NCBI GenBank assembly: GCA_964429355.1
Contig: CAYSCH010000219.1
Location: 1 to 16,210, forward strand
Reading direction: 5' to 3'
DNA length: 16,210 nucleotides
DNA from: JAAYAY01 sp964429355
GTDB lineage: Bacteria; Planctomycetota; Planctomycetia; Pirellulales; Thermoguttaceae
The translations under genes were made by a program, and so were the position numbers. Under the pieces are notes generated by a model. It worked only from the letters and a program-made list of their open reading frames with translations. It was not told where the DNA came from and ran no database searches. Positions 1 through 6,034 of this stretch are shown here, in pieces. Within the stretch, counting starts at the first letter, position 1. Each line of letters opens with the position of its first letter.

Positions 1-182
1 GCACAGCCGGTGGTTTTGTTAGCGGCTCTAAGAAGCCCTCACAAAACGTACGAGTCTCCCACGGGCATGGATGTGCACAGCCGGTGGTTTTGTTAGCGGC
101 TCTAAGAAGCCCTCACAAAACGTACGAGTTTCCCGCCGGCATCGATGGGCAAAGCCGGTGGTTTTGTTAGTAGCTAAGAGTC
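1..182. repeat. 74-bp tandem repeat, about 2.4 copies, with internal hairpin
   Basis: Units begin at 1, 75 and 149, an exact 74-bp period. The first 55 bases of copies 1 and 2 are identical; the last 19 differ at a few positions. Copy 3 follows the pattern to about 170 and then degenerates. Each full unit holds a perfect inverted repeat, GTTTTGT (13-19) with ACAAAAC (41-47). Inside it is a second short stem, GGCT (24-27) with AGCC (34-37), so the transcript could form a two-tier hairpin. The array ends about 55 bp before the PilZ start codon. It may continue to the left of the window. The unit is too long and has no spacer structure, so it is not CRISPR. Confidence 0.85.
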
Positions 183-235
183 GCCGCACGGGCCTTGGTA
201 CAAGTGCGATGCCATCAGACCGATCGAGTTGACGC

Positions 236-676
236 ATGTCACTGCCGATTCCTTCCCCGCTGCCCACTGCCTACGAAACTGCCTTTCGAGTGCTGAATCC
301 TGCTTTCGGTACTCAGAAAAAGGAACGGCGAGCGGTCCAGCGGCATCGTTTTCGATTCGTCCAGCGGATCGCCTCGTACGACGGGGAGGATAGCCTCGCC
401 CGCCTGCGGTTCTTTCCGGTCCTGTGCTACGACATTTCCCGCCGCGGGGTCTCGTTTCTGCTTCCAGGGCGGCTCGGTTTCTCCCGACTCGTTGTGGAAC
501 TCGGCTCCAACGGCGACTGGATGTACTTTGAGGCCGAAGTGGTCAATCACCGGCCCCTTGCCAACCGGCGCGAGGGCACCCGTCTGCTCGGCCAGCTCGA
601 CCCCGGCGACGGGATCTGCCGGCCGGTGCTCATTGGCTGCCGGTTCAAGTCCAGGCTCCAGCTCCATCCTGCCTGA
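236..676 (+). CDS. PilZ-domain protein, 146 aa
   Basis: This is a small, probably cytoplasmic protein that likely binds cyclic di-GMP. Both signature elements of the PilZ family are visible. An RxxxR motif lies at residues 32-36 (R-A-V-Q-R), followed by a basic stretch. A DxSxxG motif lies at residues 66-71 (D-I-S-R-R-G) at the start of the beta barrel. The rest fits a lone PilZ barrel, ending with the usual hydrophobic-G-C-R-F strand near residues 132-137. There is no signal peptide or membrane segment and no partner domain, so it probably acts by protein contact. The ATG at 236 has no strong ribosome-binding site. A TACAAG sequence at 199-204 could be its -10 box. The helicase gene starts 82 bp downstream. 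An opposite-strand frame over the same bases lacks any recognisable motif. Confidence 0.75.
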   Translation: MSLPIPSPLPTAYETAFRVLNPAFGTQKKERRAVQRHRFRFVQRIASYDGEDSLARLRFFPVLCYDISRRGVSFLLPGRLGFSRLVVELGSNGDWMYFEAEVVNHRPLANRREGTRLLGQLDPGDGICRPVLIGCRFKSRLQLHPA

Positions 677-717
677 AGCCGGCAGAGTTGCGGCTACCGT
701 GGAAGCCTGCCGCCTGC

Positions 718-723
718 TATACT
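718..723 (+). promoter_or_regulatory. Candidate -10 box (TATACT) for the helicase gene
   Basis: TATACT lies 35 bp before the ATG at 759, in the short gap after the PilZ gene. No convincing -35 box sits at 17 bp spacing. Similar TACAAT boxes occur at comparable distances before other genes in the window (3255-3260 and 11204-11209), which is the main reason to list it. Confidence 0.35.
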
Positions 724-758
724 GCCGGCTTTCCTCCAGCCGCAGATCCACTTGTTCC

Positions 759-3143
759 ATGGCCGACGCAACCCTCTCGCGCGAAGAGATTCTCGAGCGC
801 TACCTCGAGCAACTCCCCTTTGTACCCTACCCGATCCAGGAAGACGCTCTCTACACCTGGTTCTCGGCGGAACAGGGGGTCCTCGTCTGCACTCCCACCG
901 GAACCGGCAAGACCGTGATCGCCGAGGCGGCACTGTTCGAGGCCCTCCACACGGGCAAGATGGCCTACTACACAACTCCGCTGATCGCCCTCACGGAACA
1001 AAAATTCCGCGAAATGCAGTCGGCAGCCGTCCGCTGGGGTTTCGATCCCACCGACGTGGGGCTCGTCACCGGCAACCGGCGAGAAAACCCCGACGCCCGG
1101 ATCCTGGTCGTCGTGGCCGAAATCCTCTTCAACCGGTTACTGCATCCGGAGGCGTTCGACTTCGGCAACGTCAGCGCCGTCGTCATGGACGAGTTCCATA
1201 GCTTCGCCGACCCGGAACGGGGGATCGTGTGGGAATTCTCACTCGGCCTCCTTCCCAAGCCCGTTCGCACCTTGTTGCTCTCGGCTACGGTGGGCAACGC
1301 GGTCGAATTCAACGGCTGGCTCCGCCGCTGCCACGAGCGGAAACTTCAGCTCGTGCAGGGGGATGAGCGCAAGGTTCCCCTCACTTTCCAGTGGGTGCCC
1401 GATAAACTCCTCAGCGAGCAGATCGAGTGGATGTCGCAGGGCAATGAGGACCAGCGAACCACTCCCGCCCTGATCTTCTGCTTCAACCGCGAAGAATGCT
1501 GGACCATCGCCGAGCAACTCAAGGGTAAGCACCTGATCGACTCGCAGCGGCAGAAGGCGCTCGATGACGAACTCAAGCGCTTCGACTGGTCGCAGGGTGC
1601 CGGCCCGAAACTCCGGCCCCTCCTCCTCCGTGGCGTCGGTGTTCACCATGCCGGGATCTTGCCCAAGTATCGCCGGATCGTGGAGGATCTCTATCAGCGC
1701 AAGATGCTCTCCATCGCCACCTGCACCGAGACTCTCGCGGCCGGTATCAATCTGCCCGCCCGCTCCGTCGTGCTGCCGAGCATTCTCAAGGGCCCCTCCG
1801 ACAAACGCCGCTTGCTCGAACCCAGCGCGGCCCACCAGATCTTCGGCCGCGCCGGTCGGCCCCAATTCGACATTCAGGGCTATGTCTTCGTCCTGGCCCA
1901 CGAAGACGACGTCAAGATCCTGCGCTGGAAGGAGAAGTACGACCGGATTCCCGAAGACACAAAGGATCCTGGCCTGCTCAAGGCCAAGAAGCAACTCAAG
2001 AAGAAAATGCCCAAACGCCGGGCGACGGAAACGTATTGGTCGGAAGAGCAGTTCAACAAGCTCCGTGCCGCCCCCGCAAGTCACCTCATCAGCCGCGGCC
2101 CCCTCCCCTGGCGGCTCCTGTCCTATATGCTGGAGGCCTCTCCCGATGTGAGCCTCGTTCGAACTCTCGTCCAGAAGCGTCTCATGGATCCGAAACGGCT
2201 GGAGCGCGCCAATCGCGACCTCGATGAGATGCTGCTGACGCTGTGGCGCGCCGGCTACGTGACTCTCGAGCCCGAGCCGATCGAGCATGACGACAAAGAA
2301 GAGAAGGCCGCGCAGCCCAAACGTGACGAAACGAAGTCTGGCACCTCGCTTTTCGGAGTTCATCTGGACGGTTCCGGCAGGGCTTCCCTCTCGCCGGGGC
2401 ACGGTACGGAACAATCCCAGGAAAACACTCCACCACCTTACGAGGCCAGGTTCGCTCATCCCACCGAGCGGCTGCAACTCTTGCGGATGTTCCGTGGAGT
2501 GAATCCGCTGTATGGAGTGTTTCTCATCAACCAATTGGGGATCGCCGATCGGGCGGAGCGGATCCAGGCAATGGAGAGCGTGCTGGAACTGCCGCGATCG
2601 ATCGGCCCAGCCGTGCGCGTCCCGCGGCAGGAGTTTCTCCCCCCCGGTCCCCTGGCAACCACGCGGCTCGACGTTCAACTGCTGCAGCTCGGCCTGGCCC
2701 TGCCCGAGGAACTGGTCGAGCAGAAACGCGACGAAGACGACGATCGCCACCACGGTTTTCCGGAAGAGCGAGTCTGGGTGCTCGCTCTGGCCGACAAACT
2801 CCGCCGCTTGTTCGATTACAACTACCCCGCCGTTCGCGACATCCGCACTTTCCCTGTCTGGGCAGTGGGGGAACTGCTGGAATTTGGGGGCGATTTCAAC
2901 AAGTACATCACCAGCAAGAGCCTCCAGAAACAGGAAGGCCTCCTCTTCCGCCATTTCCTGCGGATGATCCTCCTCCTGGCCGAATTCGCGTCCCTCACGC
3001 CACCGGAGACCGAGGAGAGCCAGTGGCGCGGCGATCTGCAGGAAATCTCAAACCTGCTGGTTGAAAGCTGCCGCCAGGTCGATCCAACCAGTACGGAAAA
3101 GACCCTTGAACAGGCCCAGGCGGAAGAGGCTGAGTTCGGGTAG
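759..3143 (+). CDS. Ski2-like DExH-box helicase, 794 aa
   Basis: This is an ATP-dependent superfamily 2 helicase, probably acting on RNA or branched DNA in the cytoplasm. The motifs appear in order. Walker A is TPTGTGKT at residues 45-52 and motif II is DEFH at 144-147, the form typical of Ski2/Mtr4/Hel308 enzymes. Motif III is SAT at 175-177 and motif IV-like GVHHAGILP is at 294-302. Motif V (TETLAAGINLP) is at 323-333 and motif VI (QIFGRAGRPQFD) at 360-371. The final 400 or so residues contain a charged, low-complexity stretch near 510-525 and match no domain I can name. The ATG at 759 is chosen because the frame further upstream, open from 492, overlaps the PilZ gene and shows no helicase-like sequence. 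The following dipeptidase gene is 168 bp away and probably has its own promoter. The substrate is unknown. Confidence 0.85.
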   Translation: MADATLSREEILERYLEQLPFVPYPIQEDALYTWFSAEQGVLVCTPTGTGKTVIAEAALFEALHTGKMAYYTTPLIALTEQKFREMQSAAVRWGFDPTDVGLVTGNRRENPDARILVVVAEILFNRLLHPEAFDFGNVSAVVMDEFHSFADPERGIVWEFSLGLLPKPVRTLLLSATVGNAVEFNGWLRRCHERKLQLVQGDERKVPLTFQWVPDKLLSEQIEWMSQGNEDQRTTPALIFCFNREECWTIAEQLKGKHLIDSQRQKALDDELKRFDWSQGAGPKLRPLLLRGVGVHHAGILPKYRRIVEDLYQRKMLSIATCTETLAAGINLPARSVVLPSILKGPSDKRRLLEPSAAHQIFGRAGRPQFDIQGYVFVLAHEDDVKILRWKEKYDRIPEDTKDPGLLKAKKQLKKKMPKRRATETYWSEEQFNKLRAAPASHLISRGPLPWRLLSYMLEASPDVSLVRTLVQKRLMDPKRLERANRDLDEMLLTLWRAGYVTLEPEPIEHDDKEEKAAQPKRDETKSGTSLFGVHLDGSGRASLSPGHGTEQSQENTPPPYEARFAHPTERLQLLRMFRGVNPLYGVFLINQLGIADRAERIQAMESVLELPRSIGPAVRVPRQEFLPPGPLATTRLDVQLLQLGLALPEELVEQKRDEDDDRHHGFPEERVWVLALADKLRRLFDYNYPAVRDIRTFPVWAVGELLEFGGDFNKYITSKSLQKQEGLLFRHFLRMILLLAEFASLTPPETEESQWRGDLQEISNLLVESCRQVDPTSTEKTLEQAQAEEAEFG

Positions 3144-3254
3144 ACAATCCCGTGGGCGGATGGAACTTCGGCGTTTGCCGATCGACCGGGAACTCACCCC
3201 CCAGCAAACTCATTGCCCGACTTCCCCCCTTTTCCCTCCGGTTCGCCTGTGGGC

Positions 3255-3260
3255 TACAAT
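3255..3260 (+). promoter_or_regulatory. Candidate -10 box (TACAAT) for the dipeptidase gene
   Basis: TACAAT lies 51 bp before the GTG start at 3312, in the 168-bp gap after the helicase. It sits in the same GG-C/-TACAAT-type context as the box before the GH2 gene. A -35 element is not evident. Confidence 0.35.
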
Positions 3261-3311
3261 TCAACGTGCTGACACCCCTGGTCCCACACGTCTTCCGTCA
3301 GGAGTAACACC

Positions 3312-4892
3312 GTGCCTCGATCCATCTTCTTCCTTGCCCTTCCCCTTGCGGCGGCCCTGATCGGCACCAGCCTGCCTCAGGCTGCCCGGAGCTGCACCTC
3401 GATCATGGTCGGCAACGCGGCCTCGACCGATGGCTCGGTGATGACCTCCCACACCTGCGACAGCCACCGGAACGGATCGACGATCCTCGTCGTTCCCGCA
3501 CGGAGCCACAAACCGGGCGACACCCAGTTGCTCACCAAACGCGGGGACGACGACACCGGCCCAATGGAACGCTACCGCCGTGAGCCCACAGGCCGGATTC
3601 CCGAGGTCGAGAAGACCTATGCCTACCTCTCGCCCGCTTATGCTGCCATGAACGAGCGGCAGTTGGCCATCGGCGAGTCGACCTTCGAAGGCCGGAAAGA
3701 GTTGGTGAGCCAGAAAGGGCTGGTCGACTGCGATACGCTCACTCGCCTTATGCTCGAACGAGCCACGACGGCCCGCGAAGCGATCCAGCTCGGCGGAGCC
3801 TTGATCGACAAGTACGGCTGGTGCGATCCGGGCGAAGCCCTCACCATTGCCGATACCAAGGAAGTCTGGTTGATGGAGATCGTCGGCGTCGGCGAGGATC
3901 AGGTCGGAGCGGTCTGGGCCGCCCAGCGGGTTCCGGACGACCACGTGTCCGTGGCCGCCAACGCCGCGCGAATCGGCGAGTTGGAGGTCGACAACGCCGA
4001 GTTCTTCATGACGTCCAAGAATGTCGAGAGTTTTGCCGTGGAGAAGGGTTACTGGGATCCACAGGGCGATCGGCCGTTCCGGTTCTACGAAGCCTATGAC
4101 CCCGAAGGACGTACAAACTTCGCCTCGACCCGGCGCGAATGGCGCGTGCTCGACTTGCTGGCCCCGTCGCTCGGGCTGCCCGCCAACGGCAACGTGTTTC
4201 CCTTCTCGGTCAAGCCGGAGCAACCGGTCGGGCCCGAGAAGATCATGGAACTGTTCCGCGACACCTTCGAAGGCACCGATTTCGACATGACCAAAGACCT
4301 CACCGTAACGGATCAAGAGGGCAAGACCGTCAAGAGTCCGCTGGCCAATCCTTTCATGCCTTACGACATGAACCAGATGCTGCGGATCAACGGCGGCTGG
4401 GGCTGGCGAGGTGAGCGTCCCATGGCCCGCTGGTATTGCATGTACGTAACTGTCACGCAGTCCCGGGGCTGGCTGCCCGACCCCCTGGGCGGCATCGTGT
4501 GGTTCGGCTACGGAAATCCGGCCACAACCACCTACGTGCCCCTCTACGCCGGCATTACCGACCTTCCCGAATCGTACAAGACCGACGGCCGCACGACCGG
4601 ATTCAGTCGCCGCTCGGCATGGTGGGCGTATAATCGTGTGGAAACCATCGCGGCCCACCGGTGGGGTGAGATGCGTAAAGACGTGGCCCAAGTCCGCGAT
4701 CCCCTCCAGGAGAAATGGCTCGCCGGACAGGCCGCGATCGACCAGGAAGCCTCTTCGATCCTCAAGGAAAAGGGCGAGGAAGAATTGCGCGCCTTTTTGA
4801 CCAGGCGAAGTCACGACGCCTGCCTGGAAGCAACGGAAGCGTACTGGAATCTCGGTGATTCGCTGTGGACCAGGTATGACGAGAAGTGGTAA
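3312..4892 (+). CDS. Exported C69-family dipeptidase, 526 aa
   Basis: This is an N-terminal-nucleophile hydrolase of peptidase family C69 (PF03577), whose characterised members cleave dipeptides. Residues 1-27 form a signal peptide with a basic start and a hydrophobic core (about 5-20), so the enzyme is exported. Residue C28 opens the family's conserved block, C-T-S-I-M-V-G-N followed by the A-S-T-D-G-S motif, and is the expected nucleophile. Further family-like stretches are NERQLAIGEST (114-124), the helix DTLTRLMLERA (141-151) and the GEALTIADTKEVWLMEIVG region (174-192). The length of about 500 residues is normal. GTG at 3312 is chosen because an AGGAG-type ribosome-binding site lies about 7 bases before it (3300-3304). 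Signal cleavage right before C28 would expose the nucleophile directly. It is a single gene with no obvious partner. Confidence 0.88.
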   Translation: MPRSIFFLALPLAAALIGTSLPQAARSCTSIMVGNAASTDGSVMTSHTCDSHRNGSTILVVPARSHKPGDTQLLTKRGDDDTGPMERYRREPTGRIPEVEKTYAYLSPAYAAMNERQLAIGESTFEGRKELVSQKGLVDCDTLTRLMLERATTAREAIQLGGALIDKYGWCDPGEALTIADTKEVWLMEIVGVGEDQVGAVWAAQRVPDDHVSVAANAARIGELEVDNAEFFMTSKNVESFAVEKGYWDPQGDRPFRFYEAYDPEGRTNFASTRREWRVLDLLAPSLGLPANGNVFPFSVKPEQPVGPEKIMELFRDTFEGTDFDMTKDLTVTDQEGKTVKSPLANPFMPYDMNQMLRINGGWGWRGERPMARWYCMYVTVTQSRGWLPDPLGGIVWFGYGNPATTTYVPLYAGITDLPESYKTDGRTTGFSRRSAWWAYNRVETIAAHRWGEMRKDVAQVRDPLQEKWLAGQAAIDQEASSILKEKGEEELRAFLTRRSHDACLEATEAYWNLGDSLWTRYDEKW

Positions 4893-4922
4893 TCGCCGTC
4901 CGGGCCCTGCAAGGACCTGGCC

Positions 4923-4938
4923 GGGCACCGGGGTTGCA
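4923..4938 (+). promoter_or_regulatory. Sigma-54 (RpoN) promoter upstream of the P-II gene
   Basis: The sequence reads GGGCAC, five bases, TTGCA. It matches the sigma-54 consensus TGGCAC-N5-TTGCW at every position except the first base. The invariant GG (4924-4925) and GC (4936-4937) are separated by exactly ten bases. Transcription would start near 4949, giving a leader of about 130 nt before the GTG at 5078. Sigma-54 control of P-II genes under nitrogen limitation is well known in proteobacteria. That it applies here is inference. Confidence 0.6.
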
Positions 4939-5077
4939 GTTGCCGCCGCCGCGGTTATCCTGATTGTGTTGGAGATCTGAGCTGAACGTCCGCTCGGAGC
5001 CCGGCCCTGCACGAGGCGGACGGAACAATCCCTCTCGGCCCGTGCTCCTCGCTGCGATAACCCACGGAGCCCAGCCA

Positions 5078-5425
5078 GTGAAAATGGTGCTTGCGATCAT
5101 CCAGCCCCCAAAACTGGACGCGGTCAAAGAAGCTCTCGACAAGATCGAAGTCATGCGTATGACCGTGACCGAGGTCCAGGGGTTCGGGCAGCAGCGTGGC
5201 CAGTCAGCCACCTATCGCGGGCACGAGTACCACACCAGGCTGCTCCGCAAGATCCTGTTGGAGATCGTCGTCAACGACGATTTTCTTCAGCGGACAATCG
5301 ACGCCATCGTCGCGGTTGCCCGTACCGGCGTAGAAGGCAATATCGGCGACGGCAAGATCTTCGTGCTCCCGGCCCTTGAAGCGATCCAGATCAACGACGG
5401 AGCTCGAGGCCCCGGGGCCGTTTAG
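5078..5425 (+). CDS. Divergent P-II family nitrogen regulatory protein, 115 aa
   Basis: P-II proteins are trimeric sensors of ATP/ADP and 2-oxoglutarate that control nitrogen assimilation through a mobile T-loop. The fold is clear from the start (M-K-M-V-L-A-I-I-Q-P-P-K-L), the TVTEVQGFG strand (29-37) and the GDGKIF block (90-95). T-loop Y51, the residue uridylylated in enterobacteria, is kept in YRGHEY, and Q39 and K58 are also kept. Differences from E. coli GlnB are K9 to Q, K60 to L, three extra residues in the B-loop (TG-VEGN-IGDGK), and the C-terminal RIR arginines (101 and 103) replaced by Q104 and N106. The GTG at 5078 gives the normal family length; longer in-frame starts add an unrelated N-terminus. 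No amtB, glnA or glnD lies nearby, so it is an orphan. The call is firm for the family; the exact subtype is open. Confidence 0.88.
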   Translation: MKMVLAIIQPPKLDAVKEALDKIEVMRMTVTEVQGFGQQRGQSATYRGHEYHTRLLRKILLEIVVNDDFLQRTIDAIVAVARTGVEGNIGDGKIFVLPALEAIQINDGARGPGAV

Positions 5426-5477
5426 ACAGCGCGAAAAAATGACCTTTCCAGTTCATCGCACTGCCTGTGAGCAAACA

Positions 5478-5495
5478 GGGCCTCACACGAGGCCC
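5478..5495 (+). terminator. Hairpin after the P-II gene, possible terminator
   Basis: GGGCCTC, loop ACAC, GAGGCCC forms a perfect 7-bp stem 52 bases after the P-II stop codon. A second 7-bp hairpin, CACGGCC/GGCCGTG, follows at 5507-5528. Neither is followed by a clear T-tract, so intrinsic termination is uncertain. Confidence 0.35.
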
Positions 5496-5649
5496 GCCGG
5501 GTGTACCACGGCCTGCTTGTTGGCCGTGCCGCCGCCAGAGCGCGAATTGTGAGAGTTATTCTTTCACGCTGCCTTAGGCCCCGGCAGTCGCTCTTCAAAA
5601 CGATCGCCGGTTCCCGTTCCCGCTGCGGCGGTCCGCCAATGGCGCCGTG

Positions 5650-5694
5650 TCGAGGCGAGCATGTTTCTCGCCGCAAGGCGGACGGCTGCCTCGA
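5650..5694 (+). other. Candidate branched or switching RNA structure in the receptor leader
   Basis: An outer stem TCGAGGC (5650-5656) pairs perfectly with GCCTCGA (5688-5694). Inside, GGCGAG (5654-5659) can pair with CTCGCC (5667-5672). Alternatively, CGCC (5669-5672) can pair with GGCG (5677-5680) across a GCAA tetraloop. The inner options exclude each other. This is seen directly in the sequence; any regulatory role is inference. Confidence 0.3.
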
Positions 5695-5922
5695 TTGTAC
5701 GAAATCGACTGCGAATTCCCGATCTCACGGCCCGCCGACGCCCGCACAGCTCGCATTTCCGCTCTGATCGATTCTCGATATCCGTATATTTCACTCCTTG
5801 AGCGGCCCGTGCGCGTCGGCTCCATCTGGCGAATTTGACGTGTCCATGACATCGACGTACGTTTCAGTACTAATCTTCTTGCCGACTCGGGGAGTGGGAC
5901 GCGTCAACGCAAGACGATCCTT

Positions 5923-5943
5923 GCCGGAATGAGCTGTTCCGGC
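5923..5943. repeat. Inverted repeat GCCGGAA-N7-TTCCGGC
   Basis: A perfect 7-bp inverted repeat with a 7-base centre (TGAGCTG) lies 91 bp before the receptor start codon at 6035. It could be an operator for a dimeric regulator or an RNA hairpin in the leader. No T-tract follows it. Confidence 0.5.
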
Positions 5944-6034
5944 TAGGAAATGGGCACATGCTTCTGGGCAGACGTTCACTGGGAACGCTACATCGGCAGC
6001 ATCGATTCAACTCGTACTGTGATAGGGGAGCAAA

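Larger units (their letters stand above)
5426..6034. other. 609-bp non-coding region rich in inverted repeats
   Basis: No convincing gene lies between the P-II stop and the receptor start; short frames here lack motifs and ribosome-binding sites. Perfect or near-perfect stem-loops are dense. They are 5478-5495 (7 bp), 5507-5528 (7 bp), 5549-5567 (7 bp with one wobble), 5650-5694 (7-bp outer stem with competing inner stems) and 5923-5943 (7 bp). A CGCC-GCAA-GGCG tetraloop hairpin at 5669-5680 competes with GGCGAG/CTCGCC (5654-5659/5667-5672). The region could hold the P-II terminator plus a long structured leader for the receptor. I recognise no known riboswitch family. Confidence 0.6.

Noticed and set aside
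1..182. CRISPR array
   Set aside because: The units are directly adjacent 74-mers without unique spacers, and there are no cas genes.
492..758. Upstream extension of the helicase frame to an ATG at 492
   Set aside because: It overlaps most of the PilZ gene in another frame and adds about 89 residues of low-complexity sequence; the helicase family begins naturally at 759.
239..760. Opposite-strand 173-residue frame over the PilZ gene
   Set aside because: It shows no motif or ribosome-binding site, while the + strand frame has both PilZ signatures.
1239..2954. Long opposite-strand frame (571 residues) inside the helicase, with similar ones over the dipeptidase (3261-5012) and both receptors (5870-7624, 9619-11358)
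   Set aside because: Such frames are expected from GC-rich codon use opposite real genes. None contains a recognisable domain, and those over the two receptors mirror each other only because the sense genes are paralogues.
3312..3398. Lipoprotein signal for the dipeptidase cysteine C28
   Set aside because: The preceding residues are A-A-R-S with no leucine-type lipobox, and the cysteine heads the conserved C69 nucleophile motif.
5501..5767. Small + strand frame of 88 residues between the P-II and receptor genes
   Set aside because: It has no ribosome-binding site, begins inside a hairpin, and has an arginine-rich composition typical of non-coding GC-rich DNA.
5761..5800. Sigma-28 (FliA) promoter for the first receptor near CTCGATAT
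   Set aside because: The box is imperfect, no TAAA lies 15 bases upstream, and it is over 230 bp from the start codon.
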